Assembly (NCBI GenBank): GCA_041398745.1 | Contig: JAWKUB010000003.1 | Location: 682,001-746,000 of the forward strand | DNA from: JACKHO01 sp041398745 | GTDB taxonomy: Bacteria; Planctomycetota; Planctomycetia; Planctomycetales; Planctomycetaceae | Length of the DNA stretch: 64,000 nucleotides | Direction of reading: 5' to 3' | In this document: positions 22,964 through 33,479 of the stretch, in pieces | How the letters are laid out: each line of letters opens with the position of its first letter | Position numbering within the stretch: position 1 is the stretch's first letter | Notes under the pieces: model-generated | The model's database searches: none | What the model was told of the DNA's origin: nothing | What the model saw: only the letters and a program-made list of their open reading frames with translations | Program-made: the position numbers and the translations under genes

Positions 22964-24562
22964 ATGTTGAAGCGGAAAGTATTGGTTCAGTGGATTGGGC
23001 ACAGCGACCTGAGAGGGCTTGCCGGTTCTCTGCCTCCGGCACGGGCGAAAGCGATTCTTGACCGCATAAAGCCCGACCCTGCTTCAGAAGGCAGCGTGGG
23101 GCCTACCAAGACTCTGGTTGCGACTCAGAAGTTTGATTCGATCCGGCTACTGAGCAACTACGACTCCGAATGGAATCAGTGGTTTGGTTCCTGGATAGGC
23201 CCATCGGTCGAAATCATCGAGGTCGAACTGGAAAGGCCCACTGATTACGCCCGTATCTTCCAAATCACTGACCAAGAACTGGCAGGGTTGAAGAAACAAG
23301 AGACTTGGGCGGAAACGGAGCTCTGTCTCCACCTTAGCCCTGGCACCCCCGCGATGACGGCAGTGTTGCTACTGCTGGGGAAGACGAGGTATCCAGCTAC
23401 GTTCTATGAAACGTCACGGGATGGAACCTCCCGGATTTCACAAATCCCGTTCGATCTGATCGACGTTATCCCTGAAGTCCTGAATGATCCGGATACCCAT
23501 CTTCAGTATTTGGCATCGGAGTCCCCTGCGGAAATCGAAGGTTTTGAAGATATCATCGGCGATAGCCGTGCAGTTCGCGACGCTGTAGGACGAGCCAAGC
23601 GGGTAGCTATGAGAGGCGTCTCTGTGCTTCTGCTTGGGGAGAGTGGTTCAGGCAAAGAAATGTTCGCTCAGGCAATTCATCGAGCAAGCCCTCGCCGAGA
23701 CAAGCCATTTATTGCCCTCAACTGTGCTGCACTTCCGAAATCGCTGCTAGAGTCGGCACTCTTTGGGCACGCAAGAGGTGCCTTCACAGGAGCCGACACC
23801 CAGCGGAGCGGGGCATTTATCGCTGCTGATGGAGGAACACTCTTCCTTGATGAGGTTGGCGAATGTGACCTAGAAGTACAGGCCAAACTGCTACGAGTTC
23901 TTCAGCCCACGACCGGGGCCGGACCGGGCGTTCGAAAGGTCAGTCGTGTCGGCGAAGAGGTGGAGCAGACGGTAGATGTCCGAATTATCGCCGCAACAAA
24001 TCGGGATCTCCACTCTGCCATCAAGCATGGCAACTTTCGAGACGACCTCTTCTATCGATTGTCGGCGGTAACAATCCCTCTGCCACCACTTCGGGACCGC
24101 AAGTCCGATATTCCGAAGATTGCTGAGCACCTGTTGGGACTGTTGAATCGCCAGTTCGAAGCTGAAGAACCTTCCTATAGGCACAAAAAACTTTCTGCAT
24201 CTGCAATTTCATTTGTGAAAGAGCATGCCTGGCCGGGAAATGTACGGCAGCTTTACAACGCTTTGGTACAAGCGGCTGTCCTGACAGATGCAGAGAAAAT
24301 CGGACGGCGGGAACTCGCAGCTGCAATAGGCGAAATGCCGGATAAAAACGACATCCCGTTCGATACGTTCGACCGACCGATTGGTGACGGGTTTGAACTC
24401 GAAGAATTCCTGAAGGACCTACGCTGCAGCTACTTGCGGAAAGCAATGAAAGAAGCGGCAGGGGTAAAATCACGTGCGGCTCGGTTGCTTGGAATGAACA
24501 GCTATCAGACACTCGACGCCCAATTAAAACGACTGCACATAACCGGCGATTGGGACAACTGA
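22964..24562 (+). CDS. rtcR: RtcR-like CARF-domain sigma54 activator
   Basis: This protein of 532 residues has three parts. Residues 1-180 look like a CARF-type ligand domain (LLSNYDSEW; ELCLHLSPGTPAMTAVLLLL), as in RtcR. Residues 195-430 are a full sigma54-contacting AAA+ domain: Walker A GESGSGKE 225-232, GAFTGAD 272-278, GGTLFLDE, and the arginine-finger region FRDDLFYRL. The end is a Fis-type helix-turn-helix (KEAAGVKSRAARLLGMNSYQTLDAQLKRL). RtcR responds to RNA-end or cyclic-phosphate ligands and drives rtcBA; no rtcB or rtcA is seen here. Instead a -24/-12 promoter and restriction operon follow at once, suggesting a defence regulator. The symbol reflects family, not proven function. Confidence 0.88.
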   Translation: MLKRKVLVQWIGHSDLRGLAGSLPPARAKAILDRIKPDPASEGSVGPTKTLVATQKFDSIRLLSNYDSEWNQWFGSWIGPSVEIIEVELERPTDYARIFQITDQELAGLKKQETWAETELCLHLSPGTPAMTAVLLLLGKTRYPATFYETSRDGTSRISQIPFDLIDVIPEVLNDPDTHLQYLASESPAEIEGFEDIIGDSRAVRDAVGRAKRVAMRGVSVLLLGESGSGKEMFAQAIHRASPRRDKPFIALNCAALPKSLLESALFGHARGAFTGADTQRSGAFIAADGGTLFLDEVGECDLEVQAKLLRVLQPTTGAGPGVRKVSRVGEEVEQTVDVRIIAATNRDLHSAIKHGNFRDDLFYRLSAVTIPLPPLRDRKSDIPKIAEHLLGLLNRQFEAEEPSYRHKKLSASAISFVKEHAWPGNVRQLYNALVQAAVLTDAEKIGRRELAAAIGEMPDKNDIPFDTFDRPIGDGFELEEFLKDLRCSYLRKAMKEAAGVKSRAARLLGMNSYQTLDAQLKRLHITGDWDN

Positions 24563-24592
24563 CCTTAAACAACAGGAGCAATGCTGGCTGAA

Positions 24593-24609
24593 TTGGCACG
24601 TCTTTCGCT
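24593..24609 (+). promoter_or_regulatory. Sigma54 (-24/-12) promoter of the restriction operon
   Basis: TTGGCACGtcttTCGCT matches the consensus TGGCACG-N4-TTGCW with one mismatch, and the GG and GC pairs are exactly 10 bases apart. Transcription would start near 24620, which excludes the ATG at 24622 as a comfortable start and favours 24649 for hsdR. It lies just downstream of the sigma54-activator gene. Confidence 0.78.
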
Positions 24610-24648
24610 TAACCAGCCGCCATGGTCCGATACCACGATTACGTTCTG

Positions 24649-27600
24649 ATGCGATCAATCAACTTCGAGTTCTTGAAACCGAAGTGGCCAGAGCTGGCTG
24701 GGCTCGGTGGTTTTGCGGAAGCGTACGCACATTCGGATGCTGTCGGAGCCATCGCGAAGCTGCGGATGTTCTGTGAACAGGTCGTCGAGTGGATTCACCA
24801 CGATCAGAGGTTACCCAAACCGTTTCAAGCCAACCTCAATGACTTGTTGGCCAATCAGCCTTTTCGGGACGTGGTGCCGGAAGTCGTCCTGTCCAAGCTG
24901 CATGCCTTGCGAAAGGAAGGCAACAAATCCGTACACGGCAACGCCGGAGATACGACATCCGCACTGCGTCTACTACGAGAAGCCTACAACGTCGGTCGCT
25001 GGGTGTACGTTACGTATGCAGACGGCAAAGTCGAAGATTGCCCTGCCTTCGTTGATCCGCCCCAAGGTGGAGTCGAAGGTGCTGCTCAGCGGAAAGAGAA
25101 ACGAGCGATTCTGGAACGCATTGCCGCTCAGGAAGCTCAGATGCAGAAATTGCTCGCTGACCTGGAAGCGGAGCGTTCCCGAGTCAAGCAGGCCGAGGCT
25201 ACAGCTGAGGAACGAAGGTCGGCACTGGAAGCGGCACTCAAAGCCAAGGATCAACTGCAAGCCGTTGACCCTCTTTCCTTCAATGAAGCCGAGACCCGCA
25301 AGTATTTGATCGACACGATGCTCGCAGATGCGGGCTGGGATGTCGGTAAAGGATCACTCAACACACAGGAAGTGGTTAAGGAAGCCCCGGTCAAGTACCA
25401 GGTTGGTCCATCGGGCGAAGGCTTCGCGGACTACGTCCTGGATGATGACAACGGAAAACCCCTGGCGGTCATCGAAGCAAAGAAGACAGCAGAAGATCCA
25501 CAAAAGGGACGAACACAGGCAAAACAGTACGCCGACGGTTTGGAGAAAGAACACGGTCAGCGACCGATCATTTTCTACACCAACGGTTACGACCTCTGGA
25601 TCTGGAACGATGCAGCCGGAGAACCCTGGCGAAAACTGTATGGCTTCTACTCCAAGGACAGTCTGCAGCACCTGATCTTTCAACGCACCGAAAAGAAACC
25701 AGTCTCTGAGGTTTCACCGAGTCCAGCCATCGCAGGGCGGATGTACCAGATCGAAGCAGTTCGTCGCGTTGTCGAAAAGTTTGCGGAGAAGAAACGTAAA
25801 GCCCTGGTGGTTCAAGCCACGGGAACGGGCAAGACCCGTGTGGCGATCAGTTTGTCCGACGCGATGATTCGAGCAGGCTGGGCCAAGCGAGTCCTGTTTC
25901 TTTGTGATCGAAGAGAGTTACGCAAACAGGCAAACAACGCTTTCAAGGAGTTCCTGCCATCGGAGCCACGAACGTACGTGACCGGAGCATCCGCAGGCGA
26001 CACCGATCATCGCATTTACCTGTCCACCTATCCGGCCATGATGAAGGTCTACGAATCCTTCGACACGGGCTTCTTCGATTTGATCATCGCCGATGAGTCA
26101 CACCGCAGTCTCTACAACCGCTACCGGCAACTCTTTGAGTACTTCGACTGTTACCAGGTTGGGCTGACAGCAACTCCCGTCGACTTCGTTGCACGCAATA
26201 CGTTCAAGATCTTTCAGTGTGAAGAGCAGGACCCGACGGCCAACTACACTTACGAAGAGGCGATCAATCACCATCCGCCCTATCTGGTACCCTTCGAAGT
26301 TGACACGCACACCACGCAATTCCTGCGAGCTGGAATCAAGTACTCGCAGATGACCGCCGAGCAACGGCAGCAGCTCGAAGAAGACGAGGAGATGCCGCAG
26401 GCAATTGAGTACGAACAGGTCGAAGTCGACAAGATCGTCTACAACAAAGACACCAACCGCCACATCCTGCGAAACCTGATGGACAACGGTGTCCGGGTTG
26501 CTGACGGCAGTCGCATCGGCAAAACGATCATCTTCGCCCGCAGCATGAAACATGCTCGGTTGATGGAAGAGCTGTTCAATGAAATGTACCCGCAGTACGG
26601 CGGGAATTTCTGCCAGACCATCGTCAGTGACGATCCCCGAGCGGAATCACTGATCGACGATTTCAAAGGGGACGGGAACAACCCGGACCTGACCATCGCC
26701 ATCTCAGTCGACATGCTCGACACTGGCGTGGATGTTCCCGAGTGCGTCAACCTGGTGTTTGCCAAGCCGGTGTATTCGTACGTCAAGTTCTGGCAAATGA
26801 TCGGGCGTGGAACGCGACTCTGCCTGAACCTCTTCGGACCAGGGCAGGACAAGACGCACTTCCAGATCTTCGATCACTGGGGCAATTTCGAGCGTTTTGA
26901 ACAGGGCTACAAGAAAGCCGAGCCAACACGTACCAAGTCACTTGCCGAAACGGTCTTCGAAGCCCGGATGAATCTCGCCGAGACGGCTCTTGAGAAACAG
27001 AACAACGATGCCTTCGAGCTGGCGGTGAAGTTGATCGGAAAAGACATCGCCTCACTCCCCACCAAGAGCATTGCAGTCCGGGAAAAACGGAAGCAGGTTC
27101 AATCGGTCGGGCGTGAGGAAACGCTCCGTGACTTCGCCGCCTCCACCAAGGCCACGCTCAGGCAAGACATCGCTCCGCTGACCCAGTGGATCGACATCAC
27201 GCGACAAGAAGAAGCCTGGAAGTTTGACCGACTGATCGCTCGGGCACAGATCGCACGCATTCGTGGCTCCAGCAAGTTTGACGATCTGCGAGACGAGATC
27301 GTCGTGATCGTCAGCAGTCTGAGAATCAACCTGAGCCAAGTGAAGGCCAAGCTGCCGGTCATTGAGAAGGTGAAAACGGCCGAGTTCTGGGAGGACGTCA
27401 CGGTTCGTGAACTGGAAGAAGTCCGCAATGAATTGCGTGGCATCATTCAGTTCCGCAAGTTCGACAACCCACAACCGATTGAACCCAAAGTCATCGACGT
27501 CAAAGAGGACGAAGCCGGGATCGAGCGGAAACGACACAAGGTCAAGCTCGACAAGCTGGCCGACCTCGACATGGTTGCCTACCGCAACCGGGTCAACAAA

Positions 27601-28053
27601 GTTCTGCAGGCGATCATCGACCAGAACGAAGTCCTGCAACGGATCAAACGAGGCGAAACGGTCAGCGAAAAGGATCTCGAAGAGCTCTGCTCGCTGGTTT
27701 TGATTCAGGAGCCGGGATTGGACCTGCATGATCTGGCGGAGTATTTCCCGCAGGCTGGCAGTCTGGACCGGGCAATTCGAGGCATCATCGGGATGGATGC
27801 GGAGGCTGTCCACGAACGATTCACCGCGTTCGTGCAGGCTCATCCGAATCTGGCTTCCCACCAGATTAAATTTCTGGACCTGCTGCAGAACCATATCGCC
27901 AAGTTCGGTTCGATCGACATCGCCCAGCTCTACGAACCACCATTTACAACACTCCACAACGACGGCCCGGATGGACTCTTTGAAGAGCCGTTGGTCGACG
28001 AACTGCTGGACATTATCGGCACATTTCAGTCTCCAGGAAGTGAGAACTCATAA
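24649..28053 (+). CDS. hsdR: Type I restriction enzyme R subunit (EcoEI-like)
   Basis: This protein of 1134 residues is the motor and nuclease of a type I restriction system. In order: a DUF4145-like helical domain (MRSINFEFLKPKWPELAGL to about 125), a coiled coil, the nuclease core with D and E-x-K in FADYVLDDDNGKPLAVIEAKK (about 262-281), and a SF2 helicase with Walker A ATGTGKT near 390, IIADESH and LTATP, then the helicase C half (IIFARSMKHA; QMIGRGTRL) and an EcoEI-type tail. ATG 24649 is preferred over 24622 because of the mapped promoter and the typical MRSINFEF start. It lies 3 bases from hsdM. All motifs are intact. Confidence 0.93.
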   Translation: MRSINFEFLKPKWPELAGLGGFAEAYAHSDAVGAIAKLRMFCEQVVEWIHHDQRLPKPFQANLNDLLANQPFRDVVPEVVLSKLHALRKEGNKSVHGNAGDTTSALRLLREAYNVGRWVYVTYADGKVEDCPAFVDPPQGGVEGAAQRKEKRAILERIAAQEAQMQKLLADLEAERSRVKQAEATAEERRSALEAALKAKDQLQAVDPLSFNEAETRKYLIDTMLADAGWDVGKGSLNTQEVVKEAPVKYQVGPSGEGFADYVLDDDNGKPLAVIEAKKTAEDPQKGRTQAKQYADGLEKEHGQRPIIFYTNGYDLWIWNDAAGEPWRKLYGFYSKDSLQHLIFQRTEKKPVSEVSPSPAIAGRMYQIEAVRRVVEKFAEKKRKALVVQATGTGKTRVAISLSDAMIRAGWAKRVLFLCDRRELRKQANNAFKEFLPSEPRTYVTGASAGDTDHRIYLSTYPAMMKVYESFDTGFFDLIIADESHRSLYNRYRQLFEYFDCYQVGLTATPVDFVARNTFKIFQCEEQDPTANYTYEEAINHHPPYLVPFEVDTHTTQFLRAGIKYSQMTAEQRQQLEEDEEMPQAIEYEQVEVDKIVYNKDTNRHILRNLMDNGVRVADGSRIGKTIIFARSMKHARLMEELFNEMYPQYGGNFCQTIVSDDPRAESLIDDFKGDGNNPDLTIAISVDMLDTGVDVPECVNLVFAKPVYSYVKFWQMIGRGTRLCLNLFGPGQDKTHFQIFDHWGNFERFEQGYKKAEPTRTKSLAETVFEARMNLAETALEKQNNDAFELAVKLIGKDIASLPTKSIAVREKRKQVQSVGREETLRDFAASTKATLRQDIAPLTQWIDITRQEEAWKFDRLIARAQIARIRGSSKFDDLRDEIVVIVSSLRINLSQVKAKLPVIEKVKTAEFWEDVTVRELEEVRNELRGIIQFRKFDNPQPIEPKVIDVKEDEAGIERKRHKVKLDKLADLDMVAYRNRVNKVLQAIIDQNEVLQRIKRGETVSEKDLEELCSLVLIQEPGLDLHDLAEYFPQAGSLDRAIRGIIGMDAEAVHERFTAFVQAHPNLASHQIKFLDLLQNHIAKFGSIDIAQLYEPPFTTLHNDGPDGLFEEPLVDELLDIIGTFQSPGSENS

Positions 28054-28056
28054 GCC

Positions 28057-29633
<1,577 letters not shown>

Positions 29634-29637
<4 letters not shown>

Positions 29638-30833
29638 CAACGTCAGTAATTGAGCAAAAAAAACTTGGAGATCTCGTTTGTCTATCTGACAGCGGCACTT
29701 GGGGCGATGAAGCAACGCCCGAGACTGGATCGCCCGTCCTTCGAAGTACGAACATCGACTCGTACACGATGAACTTAGACGCACCTGCTTGGCGAGTGAT
29801 ACCTGACAATGACGTCGAACGAAGGAAACTTCGTACGGGAGACTTGATCGTCACTAAGTCGAGTGGTAGTCCGGACCACATTGGAAAATGTGCCGTTTTT
29901 ATCCATCCTGAAGATGGCCACGATTACTATTTTTCCAACTTCATGCTTCGGCTTCGGGCCGACGATTCAATTCTCGACCATCGTTGGCTCTTCTACTGGC
30001 TAACCTCAGACCGTGGAAGGTTTGAGCTGCAGAGATTGAACAGCACAACCACGGGGCTTCGCAATGTGAATGTTGGTCAGTATTTGGGGCAGACGATCCC
30101 GCTGCCGCCGCTGTCGGAGCAGAAGCGGATCGCCGACATCCTCGACAAGGCCGACGCCATCCTCCGCAAACGGCAGGAGGCTGGTAACGCTTTGGATGAC
30201 CTCCTTAACTCACAGTTTTGGAAGTTGTTCCATGCCGAAATGGCAATCCCGGCCAACGAGACAACGCATGTACTTATCGACACGGTTGACTTTCTCGATT
30301 ATCGCGGAAAATCACCTCCCAAGTCGGATTCTGGAATTCCATTGGTGACGGCAAAGCACGTGAAACGGGGTTGGTTTGAGTTCGATCCGCCTGAATTCGT
30401 TCCTAAGGACAGATACGATGGCTGGATGCAACGCGGGTTACCGCGACCCGGAGACGTCCTCTTCACCACTGAGGGGCACACAATGGGAAGTGCCGCACTG
30501 CTTCCTCGATTTGAAAAAGTGGCGTTGGCTCAGAGGTTAATTGCACTTCAGTGCAAGGACACGATCTGTCCGGATTTTCTCCTCCACTTTGTACTTTCTG
30601 ATCGTTTTCAAAACGAAGTACGAAAGCGTGCAACGGGATCTGCTGCACAAGGAATTCGAGCCAAAGAATTGCAGAACATCCCAATACCTTTGCCAGCCAT
30701 GGAAAAGCAGATCCTTTTCGGCAAAATAGCGTCAGCAATCCAGATTCAAAAGGAACGTTCGGCTCAATCAATTTCGGATGCTGACGGTCTTTTCAACTCC
30801 CTTGTCCAATGTGCCTTCAAGGGGGAATTGTAA
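29634..30833 (+). CDS. hsdS: Type I restriction-modification specificity subunit
   Basis: This protein of 399 residues has two target-recognition domains, about 8-150 and 215-345. Each is followed by the conserved helix that spaces the half-sites (PLPPLSEQKRIADILDKADA; PIPLPAMEKQILFGKIASA). The subunit sets the split recognition sequence, which cannot be read from sequence alone. The two domains differ, so an asymmetric site is expected. The stop shares a base with the next start (TAATG), tying the AbiTii-domain gene into the operon. Confidence 0.93.
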
Positions 30834-31729
30834 TGTCTGACCCAATAGTGATTGAACTCCAACGTCTCGCCAGCGATAGCAACTGCCCAGTGGACGAGTT
30901 GCTCCGCAAAGCTCTGATCGTTGCTACCAAGTTGAACATTGATGAGTTCCGCGACTGGATTTCCCTTGAATTGAACGGATATCCAGATGGTCGAGATGTC
31001 CCATGCTACAGAACAGTCCCAGCTGAAGTACGAGTCTACAACGATGTTCAACGACGATGGATGCCAATGTTCATGCCGTCGGAATTCGACAAGTGCTTTG
31101 ACGCAGTTCCTATTACCCAGCCCGTTGGAACTCTCCTCCCACTGATCGAGAGCAACGCAAACGAATTCAAGGTAACGTTGCCGTCCGATGTGCGAAGCCT
31201 CTTGATGCAAGGGCAAGGGGAATTCCCCATGGAGCCCGGGCTATTTGCCTCAAGCATTTACATTGTCAAAGCACTCGACGCAATCAGGAATGCCCTTCTG
31301 GACTGGGCCTTGAAACTTGAGCAACAGGGCATTCTCGGCGAGGGAATGAGATTCACTCCCGAAGAAAAGGCAATCGCAGTGAACAATCAAAACATACACA
31401 TTGGCGGCAACTTTCAGGGAGTGCTGGGAGATGTCAACGAAAGTACGGTCACTCAATCACTGGCCATGTCCGTGAAAGCCGGAGACTTCAGCAGCCTACA
31501 ACAGAAGCTCACGGAAGCAGGGATCTCCAAACAAGACCTCGAAGAACTGAAAACAGCCCTCGAAGCAGACCCAAAGCCGAACACGTCATCCGAATTTGGT
31601 CCCCAAGTCAGCTCCTGGATTGGAACCATGATGGGTAAAGCCGCCAGCGGAGCCTGGAAAGTCACCCTCGACACCGCTGGCAAACTCATCCCCACGGCCA
31701 TCGCCGCCTATTACGGCTTGGGTGGATGA
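30833..31729 (+). CDS. AbiTii-domain protein
   Basis: This protein of 298 residues starts at the TAATG junction with hsdS. Residues 1-95 match the AbiTii domain (IVIELQRLASDSNCPVDELLRKAL; FRDWISLELNGYP), named after a phage abortive-infection protein. The middle contains IHIGGNFQGVLGDVNES, a glycine-rich beta motif found in several defence-linked proteins. The end is a helical, weakly hydrophobic tail (GAWKVTLDTAGKLIPTAIAA) that could insert in a membrane. It is encoded between a restriction system and a CBASS pair, so an abortive or accessory role is likely; mechanism unknown. Confidence 0.8.
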   Translation: MSDPIVIELQRLASDSNCPVDELLRKALIVATKLNIDEFRDWISLELNGYPDGRDVPCYRTVPAEVRVYNDVQRRWMPMFMPSEFDKCFDAVPITQPVGTLLPLIESNANEFKVTLPSDVRSLLMQGQGEFPMEPGLFASSIYIVKALDAIRNALLDWALKLEQQGILGEGMRFTPEEKAIAVNNQNIHIGGNFQGVLGDVNESTVTQSLAMSVKAGDFSSLQQKLTEAGISKQDLEELKTALEADPKPNTSSEFGPQVSSWIGTMMGKAASGAWKVTLDTAGKLIPTAIAAYYGLGG

Positions 31730-31768
31730 AACCTACTTACAGGGCCTGACGAACGAAAGACTGTCAAC

Positions 31769-32368
31769 ATGCACGACTACTCGATGCGAGGACACCCGCG
31801 GGAACGGTTGATCTACTTCCTGGCTGCCGCTGCGTTCTCCATCATGCCCCTCATTACGACTCTCAGCGGCTGGCTTGGTGTTGGACTGGCGGCCACGAAT
31901 TTCACCTTGTTCGGCTTACTCTTCGTCGCGTTCGACCGTTTTATCTGGCGTTGGTGGCCGGTCCGACGAATCTTGGGGTTGCCAGACCTGAATGGGAAGT
32001 GGAACTGCGAAGGTCAGCAATACGACGAGAACGGTAACGCCGGGAGAAGCTGGGAAGGAACCATTACGATTGTTCAAACGTGGTCCCGACTCTGTGTGGC
32101 GACGAAGACAGAGACATCTCGGTCACGAAGTGGCCCTGCCAGCATTGAGAAGGACGAAGGGCATGGCTTTCGACTCCTCTACACCTACCAAAACGATCCG
32201 ATGCCCGGCCAGCCGAATCTGACGCCGCATCGGGGCACGTGCGAACTGGTCTTTGACGAAGATTGCACGCAGGCCACCGGCATCTATTTCAACGATCACC
32301 ACCGTCGCAGCTTCGGTCGATTGACACTGACCCGAAGCCAGGAGAATCAGAAGGAGCAACCCGAATAA
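31769..32368 (+). CDS. cap15: CBASS effector, Cap15-like (2TM beta-barrel, S-2TM-beta)
   Basis: This protein of 199 residues has two membrane helices in the first 60 residues (LIYFLAAAAFSIMPLITTL; FTLFGLLFVAFDRFIW), then a beta-rich domain opening with LPDLNGKWNCEG and closing with FGRLTLTR. This is the layout of the SMODS-associated 2TM beta-strand effector, Cap15. Its barrel binds a cyclic nucleotide and then disrupts the inner membrane. The gene shares a base (TAATG) with the CD-NTase gene behind it, as effector-cyclase pairs do. No ubiquitin-like (Cap2/Cap3) or HORMA genes are near, so a type I CBASS is likely. Confidence 0.85.
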   Translation: MHDYSMRGHPRERLIYFLAAAAFSIMPLITTLSGWLGVGLAATNFTLFGLLFVAFDRFIWRWWPVRRILGLPDLNGKWNCEGQQYDENGNAGRSWEGTITIVQTWSRLCVATKTETSRSRSGPASIEKDEGHGFRLLYTYQNDPMPGQPNLTPHRGTCELVFDEDCTQATGIYFNDHHRRSFGRLTLTRSQENQKEQPE

Positions 32369-33429
32369 TGCAACGACCCCATTTCATGCCCGTCGACCGT
32401 CTGCAACGCCTGCGTGCCCGCCGCACAGACCCCACAGATCCGGTGGAGAAGTACGCCCGTGCCAACGAGGTGTACGACCGGATGACGGAGTCAAGCAGTG
32501 CCGTGAAGTATGCGATTGGGGCGATGCAGCCGATCGACCCGACCTACACGGACAACACCTACAAAGAAGGTGAGCGGGTTCGGAACCAGCTGGAAAAGAA
32601 CCTCGGGAATTACAGCGTCGTTTGTAACTACGACTACCAGGGCTCCGTCACGAACGACACCCACATCCGGGCGAAAAGCGACATCGATCTTCTGACGCTC
32701 CATTGTGCGTTTGTTTCACTGGAGCCACCTCAAAAACCATCAAGCCCGTACGAGGGCAATCCGGTTGATGACTTATTGATTCTCCGGGGAGCCAGCATTC
32801 GCATCTTGACCGATAAGTTCCCCGAAGCCACCGTCGACAGCACCGGTTCAAAATCTGTGGCCATTGAAGGTGGTTCCTTGCGACGCAAGATCGACGTTGT
32901 AGCCTCGAACTGGCGTGAGACGAACGAGTACGCACGAACCAGACTGAAACGAGATCGGGGCATCCACATTCTTGATGCCCACAAGCGGATTCGTCTTCCG
33001 AACCTTCCCTTCCTCCACAACGACCGAATTCACAACAAAGACCAGCGGACGATGGGAGGTTTGAGGAAAGCGATCCGTCTTCTCAAGTCTCTGAAATACG
33101 ACTCTAACGATGGAGTGGCCCTGTCGAGCTACGACATCGTGGCCATCGTCCATGCGATGGAGGATCGAGACCTCATCGTCATGAAAGGCATGGAGCTTGT
33201 GCTGCTGGAGAAGTGTAAGCACTTCCTCGATTACCTGGCTGGCAACCAGTGGTACCGCGAGTCGCTGGATGTCCCGAACGGCACTCGAAAGATCTTCTGT
33301 TCCGAAGGTGCCTCACTCACAGGACTGAACGAACTCCGGAGGGAAGTCGATAAACTCCGTCAGGACATCGAAAACGACCTGACCCGCTCCTTCCGCAAAC
33401 TGGCTGAAGCACGGATCGAATACTCGTAA
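32368..33429 (+). CDS. cdnA: CD-NTase (CBASS cyclic-oligonucleotide synthase, SMODS)
   Basis: This protein of 353 residues has the nucleotidyltransferase signature: GS at 92-93 (QGSVTNDTHI), the metal pair D105-x-D107 (KSDIDLL) and the third aspartate D176 in RRKIDVVAS. The carboxyl helical part (IRLLKSLKYDS) is the usual OAS-like/CD-NTase lid. It should make a cyclic di- or oligonucleotide on phage infection and activate the Cap15-like protein encoded just upstream. The ligand cannot be told by eye. ATG 32368 is fixed by the TAATG overlap. The symbol denotes the enzyme class only. Confidence 0.85.
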   Translation: MQRPHFMPVDRLQRLRARRTDPTDPVEKYARANEVYDRMTESSSAVKYAIGAMQPIDPTYTDNTYKEGERVRNQLEKNLGNYSVVCNYDYQGSVTNDTHIRAKSDIDLLTLHCAFVSLEPPQKPSSPYEGNPVDDLLILRGASIRILTDKFPEATVDSTGSKSVAIEGGSLRRKIDVVASNWRETNEYARTRLKRDRGIHILDAHKRIRLPNLPFLHNDRIHNKDQRTMGGLRKAIRLLKSLKYDSNDGVALSSYDIVAIVHAMEDRDLIVMKGMELVLLEKCKHFLDYLAGNQWYRESLDVPNGTRKIFCSEGASLTGLNELRREVDKLRQDIENDLTRSFRKLAEARIEYS

Positions 33430-33479
33430 CATAGCGTTTCTTCAACACTCACTGCTTTGAAAGGGTGCATCCACAGCAG

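Noticed and set aside
22964..24562. An rtcBA RNA-repair operon
   Set aside because: The RtcR-like activator is present but no rtcB ligase or rtcA cyclase gene lies in the window.
27052..27957. A 301-codon minus-strand frame inside hsdR
   Set aside because: It is the antisense shadow of a fully motif-supported hsdR, with no independent start signal.
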